Assembly (NCBI GenBank): GCA_964454545.1
Contig: CAYVTI010000025.1
Span: 1 to 34,488 of the forward strand
Source: JABCZZ01 sp964454545
Lineage (GTDB): Bacteria > Pseudomonadota > Alphaproteobacteria > Rickettsiales > JABCZZ01
Length of the DNA stretch: 34,488 nt
Direction of reading: 5' to 3'
Shown here: positions 8,338 to 16,431 of the stretch, in pieces
How positions within the stretch are numbered: position 1 is the stretch's first letter
Layout: the number at the start of each line of letters is the position of its first letter
The notes under the pieces: model-generated
Told to the model about the DNA's origin: nothing
The model's input: only the letters and a program-made list of their open reading frames with translations
Databases searched by the model: none
Made by a program: the position numbers and the translations under genes

Positions 8338-9281
8338 GCCACTTTATATACGTCAGTAATCTGCTTTTGTGAGCGTATATGGATTGTGTTGTTATCCAGC
8401 CTATAGGAGAAACCGTATGCTTCAGCAGATGGCTGTTCCGCTGTTAGTGTGACTGCCGTGAACTTCAGGCCATGCCACGGGCATTCCATGCGGCAGTCGT
8501 CATGAAGCTTTCCGTTCACCAGATTGCCGCCTTCATGCGGGCAGGCGGCAGGCCATATGAGCACGGCGCCATCGTGGCGCAATAGCAGGAAATCAACGGC
8601 TCCCGTGCTGCGTAACTCCTTTTTGCCCATTGCCACGGTATCCAGCGTTATGCTGGCATCCGAAGGCAGATCCGGGTAGATGGTATTATTGGTCAACTGG
8701 TTGGAGTTGTAATAATCGGGAGGATCAGAGAGAAAGCTGTAACCCTTTTCACGCAGCTTATAACGCGTGCCGCGTATGTCTGCATCTTCTTCCTGCAACC
8801 GCACATTGAGCTTGTAAAACATCCTGCTCAACAAGACGTGAAGAGGTCTTAGAAAACGGTGAGAGCTAATGATCCATTCGAGTTTCAGGCGCAACGTATT
8901 GCCATCCCCCTTGTCTTCTATTTCCGTCATGGAAATCGTGTTGTGGATGAAAATGACGCCTGCCAGAACAAAGTTCTGGTAATAAAGGCCTTCGTCAATT
9001 CTCATGTCGGTGACCGTAATCAGAAAAGGCCATTTTCCCCAGCGTGTTAGGGAACTGGCAAAATCATGCCCTAGGGCAATGCGTATATTGTCATGATATG
9101 TGCGATGAATATAGGGTCTATGAAGCTGATCCATATGGTTCCACTCCACATCGATCTTGTGATAAGGCATATCCAGGAAAAACTCTCCACGCGTGGTAGC
9201 CTGTTTGGGATCAAAGTTTGCTATGGAGTCAAATAACTTCGAAGGGCGTATGCAACGTATACCGCGCTCTTTGGATGACAT
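8334..9281 (-). CDS. Protein with C-terminal Rieske [2Fe-2S] domain and N-terminal SRPBCC-like region
   Basis: A 315-aa soluble protein. The Rieske cluster ligands are clear: Cys247 and His249 in ACPHEGGNL, then Cys267 and His270 in CPWHGLKF. The N-terminal 200 residues look like a helix-grip lipid- or ligand-binding (SRPBCC-type) domain, with VEWNHMDQLHRPYIHRTYHD early and RFLRPLHVLLSRMFYKLN near its end. In ordinary ring-hydroxylating oxygenases the Rieske domain comes first, so the order here is reversed and an oxygenase call would be unsafe. The protein may be an electron-transfer or hydroxylase-like enzyme acting on a lipid or glycolipid. The gene overlaps the GT-C gene by 4 bp as the first gene of that pair. 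Confidence 0.75.
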   Translation of the reverse strand: MSSKERGIRCIRPSKLFDSIANFDPKQATTRGEFFLDMPYHKIDVEWNHMDQLHRPYIHRTYHDNIRIALGHDFASSLTRWGKWPFLITVTDMRIDEGLYYQNFVLAGVIFIHNTISMTEIEDKGDGNTLRLKLEWIISSHRFLRPLHVLLSRMFYKLNVRLQEEDADIRGTRYKLREKGYSFLSDPPDYYNSNQLTNNTIYPDLPSDASITLDTVAMGKKELRSTGAVDFLLLRHDGAVLIWPAACPHEGGNLVNGKLHDDCRMECPWHGLKFTAVTLTAEQPSAEAYGFSYRLDNNTIHIRSQKQITDVYKVA

Positions 9282-9414
9282 GGCCTATTTCTCTAACTGG
9301 TAATAAATTGGTTAATAATCAATACAATCTGGAGCACAACAGAAATATGACACATAAACCAAAAATGTGCATACTGCAACCTCGAAGGCTATTTTTATAG
9401 TTTACTATATATAT

Positions 9415-9435
9415 GCAATCTTTTAGTAAGATTGC
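9415..9435. promoter_or_regulatory. Perfect 8-bp inverted repeat in the divergent intergenic region
   Basis: GCAATCTT (9415-9422), a 5-base spacer and AAGATTGC (9428-9435) form an exact palindrome 35 bp before the GT2 start, in the 189-bp gap between divergent genes. No T tract follows on either strand, so a terminator is unlikely. An operator, or a hairpin in the GT2 mRNA leader, are the simple readings. Confidence 0.45.
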
Positions 9436-9470
9436 TCTGTATTATAAATGTGGCTAAGTCAAAGGCTTTT

Positions 9471-10172
9471 ATGAAAGTGACATTGTTGGTTCCTGTCTGG
9501 AACGAGATAGACAGCATACAGGTTGTCATGCCTAAAGTTGACAGAAGCCTTTTTGAGCAGATCATCGTTGTAGACGGAGGTTCTACGGATGGCACTGTTG
9601 AATGGAGCAGGGAGAATAATTACGAGGTCTATGTCCAGAAGCAGCGCGGCCTGCGCAAAGCCTATCAGGAGGTAATGCCTCTCGTGCGGGGAGACGTCAT
9701 TATCACCTTCTCGCCTGACGGTAATTCTCTACCTGAGGTTCTGCCGGATCTGGTAAAAAAGATGCAGGAAGATTACGACATGGTCATTGTGTCCCGTTAT
9801 CTTGGAAATGCTAAAAGCGATGATGACAGTATGGTGACGGCGTTCGGTAACTGGTTTTTCACCACGCTCACCAATGTACTGTACCGGGCAAATTATACCG
9901 ATGCCTTTGTAATATACCGGGCCTACCGCAAACAAATATTTTTTGATCTGGGATTTGATAAGGATGATGGGTTTACTCTGCCGGAAAAACTGTTTTGTAC
10001 CCGTGTCAGCATTGAACCACTCCTATCTATGCGTACTGCCAAGCACAAGCTGAAGATTGGTGAGATACCGGGCGATGAACCACCCCGTATTGGTGGCGTG
10101 CGTAAATTACAGATTATCCGCTGGGGATTGGCATTTCTCTATCAAAGTTTTGCTGAACGATTAAAAACATAG
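9471..10172 (+). CDS. Family 2 glycosyltransferase (dolichyl-phosphate mannose synthase-like)
   Basis: A 233-aa single-domain GT-A fold enzyme. It starts MKVTLLVPVWNEIDS, followed by IIVVDGGSTDGT (nucleotide-sugar site) and IITFSPDGNSLPEVL in place of the usual DxD region. The most likely role is transfer of a sugar from a nucleotide to a lipid or glycan on the cytoplasmic side. There is no C-terminal membrane anchor. The start at 9471 is supported by AAAGG 6 bases upstream; a TTG start at 9432 would add 13 residues that do not resemble the family. It is divergent from the Rieske/GT-C pair, and a lipid-linked product could feed the GT-C enzyme (inference). Confidence 0.85.
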   Translation: MKVTLLVPVWNEIDSIQVVMPKVDRSLFEQIIVVDGGSTDGTVEWSRENNYEVYVQKQRGLRKAYQEVMPLVRGDVIITFSPDGNSLPEVLPDLVKKMQEDYDMVIVSRYLGNAKSDDDSMVTAFGNWFFTTLTNVLYRANYTDAFVIYRAYRKQIFFDLGFDKDDGFTLPEKLFCTRVSIEPLLSMRTAKHKLKIGEIPGDEPPRIGGVRKLQIIRWGLAFLYQSFAERLKT

Positions 10173-10274
10173 CAGTGTAAATTGGCAGGCGGATGCATTC
10201 ATTCCGGCTTAACGGTTTGACAGAGGCGTAGCAATCGCTATTTATAAGTGAATTCGTAAAGAAAGGACATACCT

Positions 10275-11216
10275 ATGGATTTACGTCCCTACATCAATGA
10301 AAAACAAGTGCGCAAAGGCATCGAGCTGATTGAAAAGGGGGATTTGTTTTATCAGCCCTTTATCTTGACGGATGATATTGAAGTAGGGGAAGGACAGAAT
10401 TTTGTAGATCGTTACGCTGGGGTAAATTCTGTCTTTGATCTGAATGTCTATGCGCCTGATTATGTCCATATCAAGGGAAAACGTGCGCCTGATCTGAAAC
10501 ATTTCAGGAAATGCAATCAGGAATACCGCCAGATATACGAGCATTACACCGATGTCATATGCCAGCAGTTCGATAATGATATTTCCACCCTGACCTTTGC
10601 GGAGATAGGCTGCAATACTGGCCTCAATCTTTTCAACCTCGCGGCGCGCGGCGCGAAGAAATGCGCAGGCTATGACTGGAATGACATGTCTGTCATCTTC
10701 GGCTGGCTTAATGACATACTGAATGTGGACGTCCGTTTCCGGCAAGGCACTTATGATAATCTGAAACACCAGTTTAACTTTGACGTGCCGGAGGCGGATG
10801 TGATGATCAATACCGTATTCACCAACCATCAGTGCGACATCCTGCAGTTTCTCTGTTACCTGTGCGACAGGGCGAGAAAAGGGGTGTTCCTTTCCTGCCT
10901 TACCCGCAAGGATAATAGCGATTACGCCATTTATTATCCGCCTTTGCCGCCTGCTAAAATCCTGGATACAGGCAGGCCGTTCCCATTATATTTTAACAAT
11001 GGCGTGGAGATAAGCGAAAAACTGCTTCTGCTTGCTCTGGATTGTCTTGGGTTTGGCGAAGTAAAGGTGATAGATAAGTTTGTGCCTTCCACTGCATGGG
11101 GAGACTTCCAGTCCGGCTTTAGCGTTTATTATGCAAAACGCACTTCAGATATAAGAAGTGCCTATTATCCGCGAAGGAATCTTTTATTTAAGAAATTAAG
11201 AAAATATATCTCCTAA
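10275..11216 (+). CDS. SAM-dependent methyltransferase-like protein
   Basis: A 313-aa protein with a Rossmann-type motif I at TFAEIGCNTGLNLFNLA followed by GAKKCAGYDWN, where an acidic residue closes strand beta-2, as expected for SAM binding. VPEADVMINTVFTNHQ stands where motif IV is expected. The first 90 residues match nothing I know. AAAGGAC lies 10 bases before the ATG. It is 102 bp downstream of the GT2 gene on the same strand, so co-transcription and a role in glycan or lipid methylation are plausible but not shown. No specific substrate can be named. Confidence 0.65.
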   Translation: MDLRPYINEKQVRKGIELIEKGDLFYQPFILTDDIEVGEGQNFVDRYAGVNSVFDLNVYAPDYVHIKGKRAPDLKHFRKCNQEYRQIYEHYTDVICQQFDNDISTLTFAEIGCNTGLNLFNLAARGAKKCAGYDWNDMSVIFGWLNDILNVDVRFRQGTYDNLKHQFNFDVPEADVMINTVFTNHQCDILQFLCYLCDRARKGVFLSCLTRKDNSDYAIYYPPLPPAKILDTGRPFPLYFNNGVEISEKLLLLALDCLGFGEVKVIDKFVPSTAWGDFQSGFSVYYAKRTSDIRSAYYPRRNLLFKKLRKYIS

Positions 11217-11252
11217 TCTATTTATAGCAATCCGGTGTAGTCTCTGATTGTA

Positions 11253-11714
11253 CTATTTATACGTACGGGCGCTGGCTATATCTGCAAGGACTTTACGTAG
11301 CTTCTCAGCATTACAGGGTTTGGTTATGTAATCAAATATGCACAGATTGTGTGTTTTCTTTAAGTAATTGAAGTTTTCATATTCGGTGAGAATAACGATA
11401 GGAATGCTTCGTATCACAGCGCTCATCACTTCGATTTCATTGAGGATCTCAAAGCCGTCCTGCCCCGGCAATCCGAGGTCAAGTATAATAAGATCAGGCA
11501 GGATATCTTCGTGGGACATGCACTTGTTGAGATAGGGGATAACCTCATTGCCTTTTTTGAGTCGTTCCAGCGTATATTTGATTCGGGTTTCTTCGATGAT
11601 AATGCCCGTATAAACGGCGTCGCTGATACTGTCTTCAACCAGCAATATGTGGATATTCTGGACTACTTTTACTGGTGGGCCTGCCTGACTGAGTTCCTGA
11701 GGATACTGTATCAT
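11253..11714 (-). CDS. Single-domain response regulator (Rcp1-like receiver)
   Basis: A 153-aa stand-alone receiver without an output domain. The acidic pair Glu27-Asp28 (LLVEDS), the phospho-acceptor Asp79 (IILDLGLP), Thr110 and Lys132 (ITKP) are all in place, so phosphorylation should work. The long beta-2/alpha-2 segment and the motif DLGLPGQDGFEILNEI are like cyanobacterial Rcp1 partners of phytochrome kinases. GGAG lies 7 bases before the ATG. It is the second gene of a minus-strand pair, 15 bp after the other receiver. The likely partner is the histidine kinase at 13283. Confidence 0.9.
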   Translation of the reverse strand: MIQYPQELSQAGPPVKVVQNIHILLVEDSISDAVYTGIIIEETRIKYTLERLKKGNEVIPYLNKCMSHEDILPDLIILDLGLPGQDGFEILNEIEVMSAVIRSIPIVILTEYENFNYLKKTHNLCIFDYITKPCNAEKLRKVLADIASARTYK

Positions 11715-11729
11715 AAATCGCTCCGTTTT

Positions 11730-12113
11730 TTAAGCTGCTATGACGTTTTCAATTATGAATTTGATAACGAATCCGCCTTCCCTGCCTTTGACCGCATAAT
11801 GTGTGGCCCCACACATTATCACCCGCTCTTTCAGCGCTTCATCGTCATTTCCGGTATACACCACGATCGGCAGTCCAGGATGGGTGCTGTGTAAAGCAGA
11901 TACGGTCGCCGTTCCTGTACTGTCGAGCAGGTTGAGATCAAGGAGGACTGCGGCAAATTCCTCTTTATCGAGTAAATCAAGGGCATCAGAAATGCGAGGC
12001 GCCGTGGTAAAATCGTAACAGATAAATGACAGGCTTTCGCTTAGCATACGCTTTATCATGAATGCGTCGCTGGCTGAATCTTCTACGATAAGAATTCTGG
12101 CTTTATCCGTCAT
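11730..12113 (-). CDS. Single-domain response regulator
   Basis: A 127-aa receiver with Glu11-Asp12, phospho-Asp59 (AVLLDLNLLDSTG), Thr87 and Lys109. The sequence VVYTGNDDEALK is close to VIMTGNNDEALA in the receiver of the GGDEF-EAL protein at 14067 and differs from the three Rcp1-like receivers here, so this one belongs to the same subfamily as the c-di-GMP output protein. It leads a two-gene minus-strand unit, divergent from the receiver at 12305. Confidence 0.9.
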   Translation of the reverse strand: MTDKARILIVEDSASDAFMIKRMLSESLSFICYDFTTAPRISDALDLLDKEEFAAVLLDLNLLDSTGTATVSALHSTHPGLPIVVYTGNDDEALKERVIMCGATHYAVKGREGGFVIKFIIENVIAA

Positions 12114-12304
12114 GTACGTGTTCCGCGGTTCTGGAGTTAATCTTAATCATTTTAGTATATTTCTATTAACATATAGTTAAAATTGTAATTATTTAGTGCA
12201 ACAAAATCATAAGTTGTGTTATTTTTAAAGCAATATAGTCCCATATAATGATAATAACAATTATAATACAGCATATTAATAAAAAATGATGTGAAAGACA
12301 GAGC
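12114..12304. other. AT-rich divergent promoter region between receiver genes
   Basis: About 190 bp of very A/T-rich DNA separates the two divergent signalling units. TATAAT hexamers occur at 12244-12249 and 12262-12267 on the plus strand, but no convincing -35 element stands at the right distance. It probably contains the promoters for both directions. Confidence 0.4.
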
Positions 12305-12772
12305 ATGGTTTCTGACGCCTTAAAGATACTATATGTCGATGATAATGATGGGGACATAGAGCTTACGGCATTAGCTGCTGCAGAAAGCAGAATAGAGTGC
12401 AAACTCCATACTATGGGGGACGGAATGGATGTGCTGTCTTATTTAAGGAAGGAAGGGCAATATATAGCTTGCTCCGATCCGGATGTAATTATCATGGATT
12501 GGAATATGCCCAAAATGGGTGGCCTGGAAGTATTGGAGCACATACGTTCCAACGAGGCGTTCTTGCATATTCCGGTTATCATATTCACCAGCTCCGAAGC
12601 GCCCGGCCATATAAATGCCGCTTATGAAGCTGGCGCCAATTGCTATATAACAAAGCCGGTGGATTTGGATCAGTATATCAAGTCTATTGTTTCCATTCTG
12701 CATTTTTGGTCCCTGACAGGTAGAATAACGCAAAAGAATACACAATCTGAAGTTGACTATATAAATAAATAA
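12305..12772 (+). CDS. Single-domain response regulator (Rcp1-like receiver)
   Basis: A 155-aa receiver with Asp12-Asp13 (YVDDNDGD), phospho-Asp65 (IIMDWNMPKMGG), Thr95-Ser96 and Lys117 in ANCYITKPVD. It has no output domain. It shares the ANCYITKPV block and the FTSS/LTSS block with the next gene, which suggests an old tandem duplication. It opens the plus-strand operon receiver-receiver-kinase-GGDEF/EAL; the gap to the next gene is 41 bp. Confidence 0.9.
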   Translation: MVSDALKILYVDDNDGDIELTALAAAESRIECKLHTMGDGMDVLSYLRKEGQYIACSDPDVIIMDWNMPKMGGLEVLEHIRSNEAFLHIPVIIFTSSEAPGHINAAYEAGANCYITKPVDLDQYIKSIVSILHFWSLTGRITQKNTQSEVDYINK

Positions 12773-12813
12773 TAATACTCATAGTTGTTACAATTATTAT
12801 TTATAGGGACTAT

Positions 12814-13269
12814 ATGAATAATATTAGCCCACACCTGATAGAAATATTGCTTATTGAGGACAATCCTGGCGATGTCGAACTAACCCGGGAAGCGTTCAGT
12901 GATTCCAAAATCAGGAATAATGTTCATATTGTGACGGACGGAGAAGCGGCCCTTGATTTCCTTTACCGGCGCAACGGCTATGAGAATGTGGTAAAGCCGG
13001 ACGTAATCCTGCTGGACATAAACCTGCCTAAAAGGGATGGCAAGGAAATATTGAACGTCATCAAGAACGATGCACAGCTTAAGACCATACCGGTTGTCAT
13101 TCTTACAAGCTCATCCGCGGAACGCGACATAGTCAAAAGTTACCAGCTTCACGCGAACTGCTATATCACCAAGCCGGTCACGCTTGAGTCATTCATGGAA
13201 GTGGCTAAATCGGTGGAAGAGTTCTGGCTCGGCGTGGTCAAGCTTCCCGGTACATTGGAGAAAATATAG
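12814..13269 (+). CDS. Single-domain response regulator (Rcp1-like receiver)
   Basis: A 151-aa receiver with Glu15-Asp16 (LLIEDNPGD), phospho-Asp68 (ILLDINLPKRDG), Thr98 and Lys120 (ANCYITKPV). The wording IEDNPGDVELTREAF is typical of Rcp1-type regulators that pair with phytochrome-class histidine kinases. The kinase gene follows 13 bp downstream, which fits a cognate pair. AGGGA lies a few bases before the ATG. Confidence 0.92.
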   Translation: MNNISPHLIEILLIEDNPGDVELTREAFSDSKIRNNVHIVTDGEAALDFLYRRNGYENVVKPDVILLDINLPKRDGKEILNVIKNDAQLKTIPVVILTSSSAERDIVKSYQLHANCYITKPVTLESFMEVAKSVEEFWLGVVKLPGTLEKI

Positions 13270-13282
13270 TGAGGGTCTTCCT

Positions 13283-14056
13283 ATGAAATCCGCAAATATA
13301 ATACAGGATGGTATAGAGGCATTAAAGAGAGAGAATGAATTATTAAAAGACGAGTTCGACAAATTTATCTATTCCATTTCTCACGATTTCAGCGCACCGC
13401 TGCGCGCCGTAGTGAATTTTTCCAAATTAGTTAAAGACGGATATGAACACGCCCTGGATGATAAAGGGAAATATTACCTTGCGTTCGTGGTAAATGGTGG
13501 CGAGAAGGCGCAGTCGATGCTGCGGGGATTGCTGCAATATTCCCGGCTGCATACCAGAGTGCATGCGTTTGAGCCTACGGAAGTTTCCGAATTGATAAGA
13601 CGATGCCAGGAAGCGCTGAAAGAAAAGATTCATACCTGCGCTGCGGATATTATCATTAAGGATCCTCTGCCTGTCATAACGGCGGACGGCGATCAGATAT
13701 ACCAGATGTTCCAGGCATTGATTGATAACGCGCTTACCTACCGTAAGCCGGATGTCTCGCCCTGCATTCATATTTTTTCGGAAGAGCAGGAGACATACTG
13801 GAAATTTTATGTCGAAGATAATGGTATAGGAATTACAGAAGGAAACCGGGAACGCATTTTTGAATTGTTCAGAAGGCTGCATACTGAAGAGGAATATAGT
13901 GGGATCGGATTAGGCCTTGCGATGGCCAGGCGTATTACCGAATCTCATGGAGGCACCATAGGGGTAGAGCCTTCCTCAGGCAGTGGCAGCAGATTCTGGT
14001 TTACCATCGCAAAACAAGAATCCGATGTCGTGGTATTGGAGAAATCCTTTGGTTGA
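13283..14056 (+). CDS. Soluble sensor histidine kinase (phytochrome-type HisKA, no sensor domain)
   Basis: A 257-aa kinase. After a short N-terminal coiled coil (IEALKRENELLKDEFDKF) comes the H-box SISHDFSAPLRAV with phospho-acceptor His34. The HATPase domain has the N-box around Asn149, G1 DNGIGI (179-184), the F-box at FELFRRLH and G2 GIGLGLAMARR (207-217). It has no transmembrane, PAS or GAF region, so the input must come from another protein or from the coiled coil. The ATG at 13283 follows GAGGG by 7 bases; an in-frame upstream ATG at 13184 lies inside the previous gene and is rejected. It is probably the phosphodonor for the four lone receivers and the downstream GGDEF-EAL protein. Confidence 0.92.
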   Translation: MKSANIIQDGIEALKRENELLKDEFDKFIYSISHDFSAPLRAVVNFSKLVKDGYEHALDDKGKYYLAFVVNGGEKAQSMLRGLLQYSRLHTRVHAFEPTEVSELIRRCQEALKEKIHTCAADIIIKDPLPVITADGDQIYQMFQALIDNALTYRKPDVSPCIHIFSEEQETYWKFYVEDNGIGITEGNRERIFELFRRLHTEEEYSGIGLGLAMARRITESHGGTIGVEPSSGSGSRFWFTIAKQESDVVVLEKSFG

Positions 14057-14066
14057 AAGGTCTGGC

Positions 14067-15803
14067 ATGCCGGTAATTATATTACTGGTGGAAGACTCGG
14101 AGAGCGACGCTTCCCTTATGCAAGAGTGGCTCGGTGAGGCAGGGAGCGAGCGGTATGAGATACATCACGTGCATAATATTGCCGAGGCCATATCCGCCAT
14201 TGGCGGCGGAAAACCGTGCCATGTCATTATGCTTGACCTGTCGTTGCCGGATTCAAAGGGGTTGGAAGGCTTCAGCATCATTCATAACATCGCGCAGACG
14301 ATACCTATCGTCATCATGACCGGCAATAATGATGAAGCGCTTGCTCTAAAGGCGGTTGAGGAAGGAGCGCAGGATTATCTGGTCAAGGATAGCGCCAATA
14401 AGGATGGAGTCAGGCGCGCCCTGCGCTATGCGAGGCAAAGGAAGAATTTTGAAAGCGACATCATACGCCAAGCAAATTTTGACAAGCTGACAGGACTGGC
14501 AAACCGGGCTTTGTTCGACAGCCGCCTGCGGATGGCGCTGGGAAGGATGGCCCGCAATGACCAGAGCATAGGGCTGCTGTTTCTCGATTTGAATGATTTT
14601 AAGGAAATCAATGACACGCTCGGACACAAAGCCGGGGATCACGTATTGCAGGAAATAGGCAGACGCATCGCGCAATGCGTGCGCACGTACGATACGGCGG
14701 CACGCCTTGGCGGTGATGAGTTCGCGGTTCTGATTGAGGGAATATCCAAGCCGCATGACTGCATGGCAGTTGCGCTTAAGCTGATCGAACGCATCCGTGC
14801 GCCGCTTGGCGTAAATAACAAGGAATTGATGGTGGGTGTAAGCATTGGCATTGAAACCTGCGATAGCCCGAACCTCCTGTCATTTGAGGATATCATAAGC
14901 CATGCGGATCAGGCCATGTATTCCGCCAAGATGAAAGAAGACAGCGCTTTCTGTTTTTATACGAAAGATATGGAAGAGACGCATGCGGTACGGATGAAGA
15001 TGGAAACGGATTTAAAGAGCGCGATAAGCAATAATGAGTTTGTGCTCTGCTATCAGCCCAGGCAATCCCTTAAAGATGGCAAAACCTGCGGTGCTGAAGC
15101 CCTGGTACGCTGGCATCATCCTGAACGGGGGGTGATATTGCCTGCAGAATTTGTCGATATTGCCCGGGATATTCATATGCTTGAAGAAGTGGAGCAGTGG
15201 GTAATAAGCCATGTGTGTGCGGACATAAGGCGCTGGCAGGATATAAATCTTCCTTTCACTTCGATATCGGTGAACGTATCCGAGCAACTGTTTGGCAAGC
15301 CTGGTTTCGTTGAGTTCATATGTTCACTTATCAATGACGCCGGGTTTAATGCTTCCGCGCTATCCTTGGAATTATGTGAAAACTTGTTCCTGTTCCCTGA
15401 TGAAGCGCATGCCAGAACATTTTCCCGGATACGCGAAATAGGGTTCGGGGTAGCCATGAACCAGTTCGGCATCAATACGTCATCCCTGCGATCCCTGAAG
15501 GCAGATATGCTGAACGAGATAAAATTTTCTGCCGCTGATTTTAATATGCGCGCCGATGGCAGTAATAAAGACCTGTTTCTAATGAAGGCGGTTATAAACT
15601 GCGCGCGTTCTCTGGGATTGAAAGTGACGGCCTGTGGCGTGGAGTCAAGGGAGTTGAGGGAGGTGCTGAAAGAAGGGCAGTGCGATGCCATACAGGGGTT
15701 TATATTCGGCCGTCCCATGCCTGCGGAGTATTTTGAACTATGGCTGAGGAGTGAGGAAAATGTAGGCGTAGAGAACCAGCCTGCCTTTCCGATAGCGATT
15801 TAA
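14067..15803 (+). CDS. Receiver-GGDEF-EAL protein, probable diguanylate cyclase with degenerate EAL domain
   Basis: A 578-aa protein. The receiver (1-120) has Glu9-Asp10, phospho-Asp57, Thr85 and Lys107. The GGDEF domain (about 135-300) has an intact active site GGDEF at 215-219 and an intact product-inhibition site RTYD at 206-209, five residues before it. The EAL domain (about 315-565) keeps EALVRW (344-349), Asn403, Glu435 and Gln543. However, the usual DDFGTGYSSL reads MNQFGINTSSL (464-474), losing both loop-6 aspartates, and AEGVE reads ACGVE. It therefore probably makes c-di-GMP and binds it but cannot cleave it. AAAGG lies 6 bases before the ATG at 14067. It is the last gene of the kinase operon. 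Confidence 0.9.
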   Translation: MPVIILLVEDSESDASLMQEWLGEAGSERYEIHHVHNIAEAISAIGGGKPCHVIMLDLSLPDSKGLEGFSIIHNIAQTIPIVIMTGNNDEALALKAVEEGAQDYLVKDSANKDGVRRALRYARQRKNFESDIIRQANFDKLTGLANRALFDSRLRMALGRMARNDQSIGLLFLDLNDFKEINDTLGHKAGDHVLQEIGRRIAQCVRTYDTAARLGGDEFAVLIEGISKPHDCMAVALKLIERIRAPLGVNNKELMVGVSIGIETCDSPNLLSFEDIISHADQAMYSAKMKEDSAFCFYTKDMEETHAVRMKMETDLKSAISNNEFVLCYQPRQSLKDGKTCGAEALVRWHHPERGVILPAEFVDIARDIHMLEEVEQWVISHVCADIRRWQDINLPFTSISVNVSEQLFGKPGFVEFICSLINDAGFNASALSLELCENLFLFPDEAHARTFSRIREIGFGVAMNQFGINTSSLRSLKADMLNEIKFSAADFNMRADGSNKDLFLMKAVINCARSLGLKVTACGVESRELREVLKEGQCDAIQGFIFGRPMPAEYFELWLRSEENVGVENQPAFPIAI

Positions 15804-15816
15804 AGTGGTCGAGGTT

Positions 15817-15845
15817 GGCTTCACGTGGCTGCGCCACGCGTAGCC
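15817..15845. repeat. Strong imperfect palindrome between the GGDEF-EAL gene and tRNA-Val
   Basis: GGCT (15817-15820) pairs with AGCC (15842-15845). After one mismatch, CACGTGGC (15822-15829) pairs with GCCACGCG (15833-15840), including one G-U pair, around a 3-base loop. No T tract follows on either strand. It could end or process transcripts from either side (GGDEF-EAL mRNA or pre-tRNA-Val), or be one copy of a dispersed palindromic element. No second copy was noticed in this window. Confidence 0.5.
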
Positions 15846-15851
15846 GAAGCG

Positions 15852-15928
<77 letters not shown>

Positions 15929-15952
15929 TTATGCAACGCTTGCAGGAGCGGC

Positions 15953-15980
15953 ATAATAGCGATCTATTCCCAGAGTGCAA
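15953..15980 (-). promoter_or_regulatory. Candidate promoter of tRNA-Val
   Basis: On the minus strand TTGCAC (15980-15975) and TATTAT (15958-15953) are separated by 16 bases and end 24 bases before the tRNA 5' end, which is normal geometry for a tRNA promoter. Confidence 0.5.
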
Positions 15981-15983
15981 TAA

Positions 15984-16391
15984 TTAAGAAGCAAGGGCAG
16001 GAGTTTGGCTGCCGGAGGCAAAATACCGGTCAAAGAAACGCTGTTCCGCCCTGAGCAGGGAGTCTCCGGTTACGATATCGGCGGTAACGAAACCACGCTT
16101 TCTAAGTCCTTTTCTCAACCAGTCATTGCCCATATACCCTATGATCAGATGCCATGCCAGCTGGATGCAGACAACGCTTTGGGGCGCTGTCATGTCAGGC
16201 GCAAGAACGATGATGCCAAAGCTGACAGCGAACATAAGCAGCGCAGGCAACCACAATTTGTGATAAAGCGCCCACAGGCCGCTGAAGATAAAAGCCTTCC
16301 AGTTGAATCCCTCTTCGACAAATTTTGCCTCTTCATAAGGGGAGGGCAGGGACGGATTGATATGGACGGTATATACGTGGATACGGCTCAT
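15984..16391 (-). CDS. DUF2628 family membrane protein
   Basis: A 135-aa protein that starts MSRIHVYTVHINP, then KFVEEGFNWKAFIFSGLWALYHKLW, the hallmark of DUF2628. Two or three hydrophobic segments follow (about 48-65 and 72-88). In this family the sequence around FxWxAFxFxxLWALxxxLW enters the first membrane helix. The function is not known. The 3' end is 55 bp from the tRNA-Val 5' end, and the candidate tRNA promoter lies within that gap. Confidence 0.8.
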   Translation of the reverse strand: MSRIHVYTVHINPSLPSPYEEAKFVEEGFNWKAFIFSGLWALYHKLWLPALLMFAVSFGIIVLAPDMTAPQSVVCIQLAWHLIIGYMGNDWLRKGLRKRGFVTADIVTGDSLLRAEQRFFDRYFASGSQTPALAS

Positions 16392-16431
16392 AAATTTATT
16401 AATGCTGTTATGTACAACTGTATAGCAAATA

